Shown piece after piece: positions 54,688 to 63,527 of a stretch of 64,000 nt of DNA. Source of the stretch: Candidatus Heimdallarchaeota archaeon (GTDB lineage Archaea > Asgardarchaeota > Heimdallarchaeia > Hodarchaeales > Hodarchaeaceae); assembly GCA_020353515.1 (NCBI GenBank), contig CP070695.1, positions 3,009,428 to 3,073,427 of the forward strand, in the 5' to 3' direction. Position numbers and translations under genes: made by a program. Every line of letters begins with the position of its first letter. Position 1 is the stretch's first letter. A model generated the notes under the pieces. The model saw only the letters and a program-made list of their open reading frames with translations. It did not search any database and was not told the origin of the DNA.

Positions 54688-56424
54688 TTATTGATCAGCT
54701 TTATTAACTCCAAAGGGTATAATATCATCGAGATAAGATAGTATCATTCCTAGCTCTGGTTCTTTGAGCTCAGAATTAATGAGATCAAGAACACTCTGAA
54801 CAGTGACTATATCCTTCAGATATGAAAGCCTTAGATCTTCCATATCCGCATCAAGAACCAGAATTTTGTTTTTCTTTTCAGAAGTATCCCAGGGAGGCCA
54901 ATGAGGGTGACTTTCTCCGTTTGGATTTCCTGTACAAGCAAAGTTGGCAAGGTAGCTCATACATAAATCAGTCAGTTTCTCACGGCCAGGACGATTATGC
55001 TTTGTGTGGGTTTTTCCTATCATCATAGATAAAGCACCCATACCCATCCCTAAGAAAAAAGGAAGCTCCGCAGCGTGGTGAGCACCCAAGTCTCGACCCA
55101 TGTTTTTGGGAAGAACACTCACACCATCATTATCTGGGCTTCCCCAATCAAAACGGTACGCATAAATGGGGATATTAGTGTTTGATGTCATTTGACACAC
55201 TAAGGAATCAAGACCACTCACTCGCCATAATAGGGAACGATAACCCCAAATCAAGTCATATTTCCTTGTATTCCGTGGGGGATCTTTTCTAAAATTACCA
55301 AAGAGCTTCAATTCGTCTTTAGTACAACCAATAATAAGCGGTACCTTATTCGCCCACTCTCCAGTTGAAAACACAGCATAACCTTCTTTTGGTATTATAG
55401 TACCATCGGTGAAAATAGTCCGCCAGTCTGCCATTCCAAAATCCCTAGTGGGAATACATTTCGTGATCTTAAATGCAGATTTCGAACGAAAGTAATTATT
55501 GACCTCTCTTTCAGACATTTTGCCGATAATTTGCTCAGCTTCTTCTCGGTTCTTAGCTTTACGATCTTTGATGAGGAGGTTTACAAGAAGATTGTCACTT
55601 TGAGCTTCTGCAGCGTTATTACTCCAAATATAAGATAATCCACTCTCAACAATAGCACGATGGAAGAGGCCTTTTGCAGGAGTGGAAATAAGGAGGGAAA
55701 GAACATTAAAGGCACCGCCAGATTCACCCGCGATTGTAACATTATCAGGATCTCCTCCAAAAGCTCTTATGTTGTCTTGTACCCATTCTAAGGCTTTTAT
55801 GATGTCAAGAGTCCCAAAGTTCCCACTCTTATCTTCAGGAGAGCCGCTATTTGTCACTGTGGGGTGTATAAACCAACCCATTGCTCCAAGACGGAAATTA
55901 ATTGAAATATATAGTAAATTAGCCTTCTCAGCTACCGCATTACCATAATAAGTGACCTCTGCAGATGTTCCGATTGAGTTCCCTCCACCATGGATATATA
56001 GATAAACTGGTAATTTTGTCTCTGGTGTTTTAGGACGCCAGATGTTGAGGTAAAGACAGTCCTCTGACCCAGATGGACCTAGTATGGGCATTATTTGCGC
56101 AGCAGAATTTCCAAACTTTCGTGTTTTGCGTGTGCCGATCCACGGAGTGGGAGTAAGTGGTGCCTTCCAACGGAATGGCCCAACTGGAGGAGTTGCATAA
56201 GGAATTCCCTTCCAGCACCAAGACCCTTTATCTGAAAAACCAGAGATCAAACCATACTTGGTTTGGATAAGAACGTCATTATCCCATGACCCAAGTTTAA
56301 AAGTAGTACTAGATGGTTTTAATGTGAAAAAATGGCTTATATAAGAAGATATAGCCCTTTTAATAAAATTACCTAATCTAATAAATGGGACGAATAAATA
56401 AATTAGTTTCATTCTTAAAGACAT
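54688..56424 (-). CDS. Type B carboxylesterase
   Basis: 578 residues. The carboxylesterase B motifs are complete: SEDCLYLNIWRP (about 120-131), YIHGGGNSIG as the oxyanion region, GESGGAFN with the nucleophile Ser235, and LGAHHAAELPFF with the active histidine. The N-terminus has one hydrophobic span or a basic membrane-binding region, so the enzyme may be membrane associated. Such enzymes hydrolyse a wide range of esters and are usually bacterial or eukaryotic, which suggests horizontal transfer. It is next to the DUF4386/MDR run but in the opposite direction. Confidence 0.92.
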   Translation of the reverse strand: MSLRMKLIYLFVPFIRLGNFIKRAISSYISHFFTLKPSSTTFKLGSWDNDVLIQTKYGLISGFSDKGSWCWKGIPYATPPVGPFRWKAPLTPTPWIGTRKTRKFGNSAAQIMPILGPSGSEDCLYLNIWRPKTPETKLPVYLYIHGGGNSIGTSAEVTYYGNAVAEKANLLYISINFRLGAMGWFIHPTVTNSGSPEDKSGNFGTLDIIKALEWVQDNIRAFGGDPDNVTIAGESGGAFNVLSLLISTPAKGLFHRAIVESGLSYIWSNNAAEAQSDNLLVNLLIKDRKAKNREEAEQIIGKMSEREVNNYFRSKSAFKITKCIPTRDFGMADWRTIFTDGTIIPKEGYAVFSTGEWANKVPLIIGCTKDELKLFGNFRKDPPRNTRKYDLIWGYRSLLWRVSGLDSLVCQMTSNTNIPIYAYRFDWGSPDNDGVSVLPKNMGRDLGAHHAAELPFFLGMGMGALSMMIGKTHTKHNRPGREKLTDLCMSYLANFACTGNPNGESHPHWPPWDTSEKKNKILVLDADMEDLRLSYLKDIVTVQSVLDLINSELKEPELGMILSYLDDIIPFGVNKADQ

Positions 56425-56634
56425 GATTTTACACCGAGAACTGCCTTTATTTAAGGAAAATATTCTTTTGAGATAGATTATTTAGTTTAAACGTCAGTAA
56501 TCCGAGCTATGTTATCAGTTGGTATCTATATTGTCGTGTCTCAACTTTTTTTAATTAACATTTAATCCAACGTAAAACCCATTATAAAACAATAGCTTAA
56601 CAGTTTATTAATTAAATCTAAAAAGGAGATTAGA

Positions 56635-57342
56635 ATGAACACCTACATAACAAATGCAAGAATTTCGGGAGTACTTTTCATAACTGCAACAGGTGCAGCC
56701 ATTATAAGTGGGTTTTTTTTGTTACCTATTCTACAGGCTTCAGATTATCTGACTGAGGTTTCTGAAAATGAGATCCAAGTAGCTCTAGGAGCGTTCTTTT
56801 ATTTTATTATGGCAGCTGCAGGTGCTGGTATTGCAATTCCGATGTATCCACTCTTAAAACAGCATAATGAAGGGATGGCTCTTGGAGCCGTTGGTTTCAG
56901 GATCATTGAAGGCGTAATCTTCATGGTGGGTGTTATATGCGTACTTGCACTAGTCCCATTAAGTCAGGAATTTGTAGACGCAGGAGCTCCAGCTGATTCT
57001 TATTTTCAAAATATAGGCGAATTATTACTAACAGGGTATACTATAGACCAGGCTGTTGTACCAGGAGTATTTGCTTTTAGCCTAGGTGCTCTGATGTATT
57101 ATTATATATTTTTTCAATCCGAACTCGTTCCTCGATGGTTATCTGTCTGGGGTCTTATTGGCATTATTTTGGGGTTTGTGAATGGCTTGTTAGATATCTT
57201 CGGTGGTATTTCTGAGATGATCTCGATGTTGATAGATCTTCCAATTTTCGTGAATGAAATGGTTCTAGCGGTATGGCTAATAGTTAAAGGCTTCAATTCA
57301 TCTGTAATTGCTTCCGAGTCTGTAAAAACAGATACCCATTGA
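56635..57342 (+). CDS. DUF4386 family membrane protein (copy 1)
   Basis: 235 residues with about six spans. The family phrase ARISGVLFITATGAA at the start, GAFFYFIMAAAGAGIAIPMY and KQHNEGMALGAVGFRIIEG in the middle, and LVPRWLSVWGLIGI later are diagnostic of DUF4386. The gene following is a paralogue with strong nucleotide similarity. In bacteria this family often sits beside an MDR dehydrogenase and DUF6326, as here. The function is not established. The ATG has AAAAGGAG upstream and opens a six-gene run. Confidence 0.87.
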   Translation: MNTYITNARISGVLFITATGAAIISGFFLLPILQASDYLTEVSENEIQVALGAFFYFIMAAAGAGIAIPMYPLLKQHNEGMALGAVGFRIIEGVIFMVGVICVLALVPLSQEFVDAGAPADSYFQNIGELLLTGYTIDQAVVPGVFAFSLGALMYYYIFFQSELVPRWLSVWGLIGIILGFVNGLLDIFGGISEMISMLIDLPIFVNEMVLAVWLIVKGFNSSVIASESVKTDTH

Positions 57343-57376
57343 TAAAATGAATGTATTGGAAAACTGGTGGAAAAAA

Positions 57377-58060
57377 ATGGAAAATCAAGGAAAAATAAAC
57401 GCAAGAATTACAGGTGCATTATTCATAACGGCGACGGTTGCAGGCGTACTTGCTGTTGTTTTTTTTGGATCTAATCTAGAATCTCCTGTCGATCTAGCCA
57501 AAATTTCTGTAAATGAAACCCAAGTGATGCTAGGAGCGCTCTTCTACTTTATTTTGGCAGCTGCATGTGCTGGTATTGCAATTCCGATGTATCCAATCTT
57601 AAAACAACATAACGAAGGGATGGCTCTTGGAGCCGTTGGGTTCAGGATGATTGAGGGCGCACTCTATATGGTGGGTGTTATGTGTGTACTAGCATTAGTA
57701 CTATTAAGTCAGGAATTTATAGACGCAGTCGCTCCAGCTGATCCCTATTTTCAAACTGTAGGTGAATTATTACTAGCAGGACAAGATTTGGCTCAAGCCC
57801 TTGTACCTGGTGTATTCGCTTTTAGCCTAGGTGCCCTGATGTATCAGTTTATATTTTTTCAGTCAAAACTCATTCCTCGATGGTTATCAGTCTGGGGTCT
57901 GATTGGATCCACATTGGTGTTTGTTTCTGGATTGGTCACTATATTCGGTGGTAGTACCTTTTCAACGATCTCAGATTTGTTGAATTTTCCAAATTTCGTG
58001 GGTGAAATGGTTCTAGCTGTATGGCTGATAGTTAAAGGCTTTAATTCATCAGAAGAGTAA
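57377..58060 (+). CDS. DUF4386 family membrane protein (copy 2)
   Basis: 227 residues from ATG 57377, with GGTGG upstream (a longer frame opens at 57347). It follows copy 1 by 34 bases and matches it closely, with long shared blocks in the DNA around the NEGMALGAVGFR and RWLSVWGLIG coding parts. This indicates a fairly recent tandem duplication. Differences lie mainly in the outer loops (for example SPVDLAKISVNETQV versus SDYLTEVSENEIQV). Like copy 1 it has about six spans. Function unknown. Confidence 0.87.
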   Translation: MENQGKINARITGALFITATVAGVLAVVFFGSNLESPVDLAKISVNETQVMLGALFYFILAAACAGIAIPMYPILKQHNEGMALGAVGFRMIEGALYMVGVMCVLALVLLSQEFIDAVAPADPYFQTVGELLLAGQDLAQALVPGVFAFSLGALMYQFIFFQSKLIPRWLSVWGLIGSTLVFVSGLVTIFGGSTFSTISDLLNFPNFVGEMVLAVWLIVKGFNSSEE

Positions 58061-58085
58061 TTAAATCATAAAAAAGGATTGAATT

Positions 58086-58451
58086 ATGGACGACGTTAAA
58101 ATTATTCTTTCATTCTTGTGGGTGGCTGTGGTACTCTGTTATTTGTATGGCGATGTGTTTTCCATATTAGCTGGTGATTTTAAGCTGGGAGAAATAGATG
58201 GGAAGCCATTAACCGAGACTATGGTATTAGTGATGGCCGTAATAATGATTATTCCAATTATTATGATTGTTCTGACCCTCCTGGTAGATGATCCTGTGAG
58301 TCGTGGGGTAAACATTATCGTAGCAGTAATCTATTTCGGATTTAATCTCTTTTCAATTAGAGGCTATCCTCTCTATGAAAAATTTACATTACTGGTTTCG
58401 ATGGGATTCAATCTAGTAATAGTTTATATTGCATGGAGTTGGGTAATTTAA
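58086..58451 (+). CDS. DUF6326 family membrane protein (copy 1)
   Basis: 121 residues with four spans. The start WVAVVLCYLYGDVFSILAGD, then VLVMAVIMIIPIIMIVLTLL and RGVNIIVAVIYFGFNL, fit the small DUF6326 family. The second copy at 59497 has the same pattern (WCSLVLIYLYADLFGFYIPG, then RWTNIIVALLQLVFVL). A start ATG at 58086 has AAAGGA upstream. It lies 25 bases after DUF4386 copy 2 and probably shares its transcript. No catalytic motif is seen. Confidence 0.75.
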   Translation: MDDVKIILSFLWVAVVLCYLYGDVFSILAGDFKLGEIDGKPLTETMVLVMAVIMIIPIIMIVLTLLVDDPVSRGVNIIVAVIYFGFNLFSIRGYPLYEKFTLLVSMGFNLVIVYIAWSWVI

Positions 58452-58476
58452 AGAAAGTTTATAATCGGTGAAAAAA

Positions 58477-59481
58477 ATGAAAAATAAAATGAAAGCAGTA
58501 ATTTGTACGAAATACGGACCCCCAGAGGTTCTTAAGCTTGTAGAAATAGAAAAACCCCAACACCAAGATGATGAAGTTTTAATTAGAAACTATGGTACTT
58601 CAATTAATACTGTAGACATGCTGCATCGTGGTGGAAAAGCTCCGAAAGTAGCTTTCTGGGGAATAAAGCGGTTAGTAGGATTTTTTCTCAGACGAGAATT
58701 TGGGGGATTACGAAAACCTAAACAAAAAATTGTTGGTGGTGGGTTTGTAGGTGAAATTGTATCTATTGGAACAGACGTTTCAGATTGGTCCGTGGGAGAC
58801 CATGTCTATGGCTATTCCGAGAAAGGGGGAGCTTGTGCTGAATATATGGCTGTCCCTGCATCTGTATTGGCGAAGAAACCTTCAAATTTAAGCTTTCAAG
58901 AAGCTGCTGCCGTCCCTGGGGGATCTACACCTGCACTAGTAGCTTTTAGGGATTTAGTAACACCTAATAAAGGGGATAAAGTCCTCATCATCGGTGCTTC
59001 GGGAGGAATCGGGACTTTTGCCGTGCAAATGGCTAAGAATGTTTATGGTGCTGAAGTCACTGGGGTGTGTGGCCCCACTAATGTAGATATGGTAAAAGAG
59101 ATTGGAGCAGACTTTGTTATAGATTATTCCAAGGAGGATTATACCAAAAGCGATTCTAAGTATGATATAATCTTAGATGTAGTTTCAGCACAAAATCTTT
59201 CAAAATGCAAGAACATTCTAGCCTCTGAAGGAACTTATATTGCAAATAATCCCATAAGTAGTCCAAGAAACATTTTTCATATAATGACAAACAATAAGAG
59301 ATTTAAAACTGGCACAGCAGATGAAAGTGCGGCTGCTATGAATTTAATTTGTGAATGGATAGAAGAGGGAAAGATCAAACCCGTAATAGATACAGTATAT
59401 CCCTTAAGCCAAACAGTGGAGGCTCATCGCCATTACGAGACAGGACGTTCCAAAGGACGAGTGGTAATTAGTATTGAGTAA
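58477..59481 (+). CDS. MDR-family NAD(P)-dependent oxidoreductase (quinone reductase-like)
   Basis: About 334 residues from ATG 58477, with GGTGA six bases upstream (a GTG start at 58468 is also in frame). The GroES-like domain has KYGPPEVLKLVEIEKP at the start and NTVDMLHRGG. The Rossmann domain has VLIIGASGGIGTFAVQMAK (about 168-186), which resembles zinc-free quinone reductases and zeta-crystallin. Catalytic zinc cysteines are absent. The gene lies 16 bases after DUF6326 copy 1 and before DUF6326 copy 2. The unit probably serves a membrane-linked redox reaction (inference). Confidence 0.9.
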   Translation: MKNKMKAVICTKYGPPEVLKLVEIEKPQHQDDEVLIRNYGTSINTVDMLHRGGKAPKVAFWGIKRLVGFFLRREFGGLRKPKQKIVGGGFVGEIVSIGTDVSDWSVGDHVYGYSEKGGACAEYMAVPASVLAKKPSNLSFQEAAAVPGGSTPALVAFRDLVTPNKGDKVLIIGASGGIGTFAVQMAKNVYGAEVTGVCGPTNVDMVKEIGADFVIDYSKEDYTKSDSKYDIILDVVSAQNLSKCKNILASEGTYIANNPISSPRNIFHIMTNNKRFKTGTADESAAAMNLICEWIEEGKIKPVIDTVYPLSQTVEAHRHYETGRSKGRVVISIE

Positions 59482-59496
59482 ATAGAAGGAATTCCA

Positions 59497-59907
59497 ATGG
59501 CTTTGGAAGACAGAAAAATAGATGTGAAGCTAAAGCTTGCAGCTCTTTGGTGCTCATTAGTATTAATATATCTCTATGCGGATCTCTTCGGATTTTACAT
59601 ACCAGGGCATATAGATCAGTTAAGAGGAGGAGAGATTGCAGGTTTTCAAATTACTCAAGTTTTATTATTGGGATTTATGATTCTAATGACTATTCCGAGT
59701 CTAATGGTTTTCCTGTCGCTGACATTGAAAGCAAAAATGAACCGCTGGACAAATATCATCGTAGCCTTATTGCAACTTGTTTTTGTGCTAGCGGGGATAT
59801 TTGATCCAAATATCTATTTTATTTTTGCCTCTGGTGTAGAAATTGTACTTCTTTTGCTGATTATCTGGTACGCATGGACGTGGCCAACACAGGAAAGTTC
59901 ATCCTGA
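59497..59907 (+). CDS. DUF6326 family membrane protein (copy 2)
   Basis: 136 residues with four spans, paralogous to 58086-58451 and preceded by GAAGG. It is 15 bases after the MDR gene. The loop after the first span is enlarged (IDQLRGGEIAGFQITQV) compared with copy 1. A spacing of about 130 bases follows before the second MDR gene, so a new promoter may lie there. Function unknown. Confidence 0.75.
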   Translation: MALEDRKIDVKLKLAALWCSLVLIYLYADLFGFYIPGHIDQLRGGEIAGFQITQVLLLGFMILMTIPSLMVFLSLTLKAKMNRWTNIIVALLQLVFVLAGIFDPNIYFIFASGVEIVLLLLIIWYAWTWPTQESSS

Positions 59908-60039
59908 TCACATTCTATTTTATTCACATAATTCTCTTACTAAGATATAATATAATCCAAATAACAAAGCACCAAGAAATTTAAGGATTAGTGTGAAACC
60001 AAGAAGAAACTACAGAGGAAGAGCTAGGTAGTGAATACA

Positions 60040-60963
60040 ATGAAAAATAAAGAAACTATGAGAGCAATCGTTGTCACAAAATTTGGATCACCAGATAACT
60101 TAGAATTAATGGAGGTAGAGAAACCTACTCCAGAAGATAATGAAGTCCTGATTAAAGTGCATGCTGCGACTGTAACCATAGGTGACACAATATTACTGAA
60201 GCTTCGATTCCCCCTCTGGTTCCTGTTACAAATCTTTGGTATGAAACGAAAAAAATTACCAGGACATGAATTTTCTGGGATAGTTGAAGCTGTAGGTCAA
60301 AGTGTTACAAAATTTGAAAAAGGGGATCAAGTATTTGGAACGACTAGTGGATTAGACGTAGGTGCGAATGCTGAGTACGTTTGTCTACCTGAAGAATGGT
60401 CTAAAGGAATAATAGCATTAAAACCAACGAATATGAGCTATGAAGAAGCAGCTGCTGTTCCTATTGGAGGAATGACAGCATTACATATTCTTAGAAAGGG
60501 GGATATTCAATACGGACAGAAAGTGCTTGTATACGGAGCTTCAGGAAGTGTAGGATCATTCGCCGTACAAATTGCCAAAGCTTTTGGAGCAGAGGTTACT
60601 GGAGTATGTAGCACCACAAATTTAGAATTGGTGAAATCTTTAGGGGCAAACAAAGTCATAGATTATACAAAAGAAGATTTTACGAAAAGTGGTGAGATTT
60701 ACGATGTAATTTTTGATGCAGTAATTAAAACTTCTGCTAGGGCTTGTAAAAAAATATTAGCGAAAGGGGGGAAGTTTCTTTCAGCTAGATCATCAACTAA
60801 AGAATCAACCGAAATTTTAGAGTATCTCAAAGAACTTATTGAAGCAGGGAAGTTAAAATCGGCTATTGATAGAACCTATCCTCTGAATCAAGTACCCGAG
60901 GCGTACCGTTATGTCAATAAAGGGCATAAAAAAGGAAATGTAGTAATCTTGGTGCAAGAATAA
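60040..60963 (+). CDS. MDR-family NAD(P)-dependent oxidoreductase (second copy)
   Basis: About 307 residues from ATG 60040 (GTG 60031 also possible). KFGSPDNLELMEVEKPTPED opens the GroES-like domain; FGMKRKKLPGHEFSGIVEAVG and VLVYGASGSVGSFAVQIAK form the cofactor part. The sequence is related to 58477-59481 but diverged well beyond the DUF4386 pair; it retains the PGHE motif near its N-terminal domain, which the first copy has as KIVGGGFVGE. It ends the six-gene run. Substrate unknown. Confidence 0.9.
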   Translation: MKNKETMRAIVVTKFGSPDNLELMEVEKPTPEDNEVLIKVHAATVTIGDTILLKLRFPLWFLLQIFGMKRKKLPGHEFSGIVEAVGQSVTKFEKGDQVFGTTSGLDVGANAEYVCLPEEWSKGIIALKPTNMSYEEAAAVPIGGMTALHILRKGDIQYGQKVLVYGASGSVGSFAVQIAKAFGAEVTGVCSTTNLELVKSLGANKVIDYTKEDFTKSGEIYDVIFDAVIKTSARACKKILAKGGKFLSARSSTKESTEILEYLKELIEAGKLKSAIDRTYPLNQVPEAYRYVNKGHKKGNVVILVQE

Positions 60964-61136
60964 GTAGAAGAGTAAATCTTTGAAACAAAACCATAATTTA
61001 AGATTTATTGATGAATGAACTTTTGATTGATCAGTAGAATATGTGAAAGTTAATTTTCTTCAATAACTGGATGAAGATGCAAATTAACAATTGATAAACA
61101 CCAGTATGTTGAAAAAGGTTTCCTCAAAGGAGAAGC

Positions 61137-61685
61137 GTGGAGAATGTGGATATGACTGAACTAAAGCAACCATTTAGTTTGCGACATACATTTTATCCTA
61201 AGTGTCCTTACAATGATTCAGTAGTTATATTGATTTCACGGTTAGGCGTGATCGTTCTTGGTACCCTCGGGTTAAGTTTTCTTAATGTATTGGTAGCTGG
61301 GATATATTTACTATATTCTGTCATTTACAACATTTTGATATGGCCTATTATTCATTGTCAATATTGTTATTACAAGGTTAAGGGACCTGCAGCAGATAGT
61401 GAAAATGGGGGTGTTACATTTGACCTGTTACCTCTAGAAGAATGGAAAGAATCATATTTACACAGGCATGTTACCTGTGGTAAAAAATGGGGTACTCCCA
61501 ATCTAGTCATTTTATGGTTGGGTCCTATTCTCTTAATACCGATTTCTTTCTTTGTTAATTTTTCAGTAATTGCTTTACTTTCTTTAATCAGTTTCATAGG
61601 TTTTCTGGCGATATTCGGGATTTACATGAGGAAAAGGGTCTGCTTAAAATGCGCTTTCATGGAAGAGTGCCATGCAGCGTTTTAA
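61137..61685 (+). CDS. Cys-rich four-span membrane protein
   Basis: 182 residues from GTG 61137, with AAAGGAG four bases upstream. Two pairs of hydrophobic helices (about 27-66 and 122-160) flank a soluble loop. Cysteines are grouped as PKCPYN (Cys21), HCQYCYYK, HVTCGKKW and, at the end, CLKCAFMEECH. The pattern suggests metal or redox centres on both membrane faces. I do not recognise the family. The gene lies 13 bases before a rhodanese-TusA fusion, so a part in sulfur transfer or selenium/sulfur chemistry is likely (inference). Confidence 0.72.
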   Translation: MENVDMTELKQPFSLRHTFYPKCPYNDSVVILISRLGVIVLGTLGLSFLNVLVAGIYLLYSVIYNILIWPIIHCQYCYYKVKGPAADSENGGVTFDLLPLEEWKESYLHRHVTCGKKWGTPNLVILWLGPILLIPISFFVNFSVIALLSLISFIGFLAIFGIYMRKRVCLKCAFMEECHAAF

Positions 61686-61698
61686 TGGGTGAAAACAG

Positions 61699-62442
61699 AT
61701 GAAAAAGAAATATGGAAAGAATATGTCATCAAAGGGATATTATTTTAAAAACACCTTTAGATATTGGAGAAAGACCTTCAAGATGTTGTTCCGTTATGAG
61801 TCATCTGAATGGTCTGAAATCACTGTAGATGAATTGTATAAACGTTTTAATACTAATCAACCAACATTAATACCATTAATACTTGATATTCGTACCATTC
61901 GGGAATATACTGATGCACACGTTCCAACTGCTAGACAAATTTACGTTACTGAAATAAAAGCCAATTTAGAGAGTCTACAGACATTCAAGGAAAAAGAAAT
62001 TGTTACAATTTGTCCAGGAGGAGGTTTATCTTTGGTGGCTGTTGATATTTTAGTTGATGCAGGTTTTAAAGATGTTAAAAGCTTAAAGGATGGTATGGAT
62101 CTTTGGGTTAAAAAGGGATATCCAACTACCACAAATGATGCATTTTTCTACCCTTCTAAAAGTGATAGAAAAATAATCGAAAAAGAGTCTTTAGATAAAG
62201 AATATCATGGGAATATCCATCATACTGTAGATGCAAAAGGATTACACTGCCCTCACCCTATTATGAAATCTGTAAAAGCTCTGAGAGCATTAGAAATTGG
62301 TCAGGTGCTTGAGATTTTAACCACTGATCCAGGAAGTAAAACTGATATACCAGCTTGGGTACGTTCAACTGGTCATACACTCTTAATCTCGGAACAACGC
62401 GGTCCTAAAGAGTTCCGTTTTCTTGTCAAGCGAATGAAATAA
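61699..62442 (+). CDS. Rhodanese-TusA fusion (sulfur carrier/transferase)
   Basis: 247 residues from ATG 61699, with GGTGA six bases upstream. A basic N-terminal tail (about 1-35) is followed by a rhodanese domain with the acidic ILDIRTIREYTDAHVP motif and the active-site Cys105 in IVTICPGGGLS. A TusA domain (about 172-247) has DAKGLHCPHP with Cys184. Rhodanese and TusA pass persulfide sulfur to acceptors such as tRNA-thiolation or cofactor enzymes. Fusing the two puts donor and acceptor in one chain. The upstream Cys-rich membrane gene is likely a partner. Confidence 0.88.
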   Translation: MKKKYGKNMSSKGYYFKNTFRYWRKTFKMLFRYESSEWSEITVDELYKRFNTNQPTLIPLILDIRTIREYTDAHVPTARQIYVTEIKANLESLQTFKEKEIVTICPGGGLSLVAVDILVDAGFKDVKSLKDGMDLWVKKGYPTTTNDAFFYPSKSDRKIIEKESLDKEYHGNIHHTVDAKGLHCPHPIMKSVKALRALEIGQVLEILTTDPGSKTDIPAWVRSTGHTLLISEQRGPKEFRFLVKRMK

Positions 62443-62483
62443 TGTTCAACCCGTTCCTCCAAGGATAAAGATAATAATCCCTC

Positions 62484-62645
62484 CTATTCTTCCAATTGGG
62501 CCAGTTGGTTCAGTATTTCCCGATACTGCCCTTTTTCAAACTGTTCTTTTAAATTTGGTAATGTCATTCTTAGGTCAGACTTCTTTTCGCTCAATTTTTT
62601 GTAAAATAGTTCTCCAAGCTGGGTTATATTATTCTTTTCACTCAA
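62484..62645 (-). CDS. Possible small helical protein
   Basis: A 53-residue frame starts at TTG 62645 and ends at TAG 62484-62486. It reads MSEKNNITQLGELFYKKLS, a lysine-rich stretch, then LPNLKEQFEKGQYREILNQL and ends in AQLEE. The amphipathic pattern and codon use look like coding sequence. The start has no clear ribosome-binding site, and the frame is short, so it could be a remnant of a longer protein. It faces the rhodanese-TusA gene and is the only candidate in this gap. Confidence 0.35.
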   Translation of the reverse strand: MSEKNNITQLGELFYKKLSEKKSDLRMTLPNLKEQFEKGQYREILNQLAQLEE

Positions 62646-62736
62646 AGAGTGTTATGGTGATGTTACATACTCATTAAGCACTATAAGAGAATAAGGATAC
62701 TGAGAAAGAAAAAGTAATAACCAAGGGGAACACTAT

Positions 62737-63303
62737 ATGGAATTACTGAAAATAATCCTGATAGGAGACGGGTCGGTGGGAAAGACTTCAATTCGTAGAC
62801 GCTATCTAGGCAACGGATTTCCCATGCAATATTTACCTACATTAGGAGCAGATTTTTCAGTAAAAAATGAGATAATCTGTGGAAAAAAGATAAGCTTCCA
62901 AATCTGGGATCTCGCAGGACAACCTGTTTTTGAGACGATTAGGAAGATGTATTATCACGGTGCAAGAGGCGCTTTCATTGTCTGTGATGTCAGTAATCCA
63001 GAGTCAGTGATGAACATACATAATTGGATAGATGAGCTGTGGAGAAATAACGGGCACGGGCCAATTCCGTTCGTGATTCTGGGGAATAAAATAGATCTGA
63101 GAGATACTGGAGAGTACTGTATTCCAGATCAAACAATACAAGGAATTGTCAGGGGAATAACGACCACCACAGGAGAAGATTTACCGTTCAACGTTACCTA
63201 TTTACCTACTAGTGCTAATACAGGAGAAAATATCACTGAAGCGTTTAAACGACTAGGAATACAGGTCTCATCACATAGAATGTTTTTATCGCAATACGCA
63301 TAA
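62737..63303 (+). CDS. Ras/Rab-type small GTPase
   Basis: 188 residues with all five G motifs: G1 GDGSVGKT (10-17), G2 Thr35 in LPTLGADF, G3 WDLAGQ (57-62), G4 NKID (117-120) and G5 TSA (158-160). The body is closest to Rab/Ras small GTPases, which Asgard archaea have in great number and which are rare in other prokaryotes. No C-terminal cysteine or prenylation box is present; the tail ends in SQYA. A roadblock or longin partner is not in the window. A GTPase switch in membrane or cytoskeletal processes is likely, and this gene is the strongest taxonomic marker here. Confidence 0.93.
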   Translation: MELLKIILIGDGSVGKTSIRRRYLGNGFPMQYLPTLGADFSVKNEIICGKKISFQIWDLAGQPVFETIRKMYYHGARGAFIVCDVSNPESVMNIHNWIDELWRNNGHGPIPFVILGNKIDLRDTGEYCIPDQTIQGIVRGITTTTGEDLPFNVTYLPTSANTGENITEAFKRLGIQVSSHRMFLSQYA

Positions 63304-63311
63304 AATCCTTT

Positions 63312-63336
63312 GGTCTCATTAGCAGTTGATGAGACC
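63312..63336 (+). terminator. Hairpin after the small GTPase gene
   Basis: GGTCTCAT (63312-63319) and ATGAGACC (63329-63336) form a perfect 8-base-pair stem with a 9-base loop, eight bases after the GTPase stop. A T-rich run (CTTTTTCTTC) follows about 33 bases later. It could mark or protect the transcript end. Confidence 0.45.
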
Positions 63337-63527
63337 GCTCAAACGGTTGATCAGTTCTTGAACAAGAAGCTTTTTCTTCTCTATGCTTAAGGAGAAGAGT
63401 ATTTTGACAATTATTTTCGTTGAAATAACAGGCTTATTCACTGACCAAGGATTTTAAACAACAATTTGATAAGTAAAAAAAATCATTTTTAAGCCCATCT
63501 TGATCCAGAATCAGGAGGAACTCTTTT

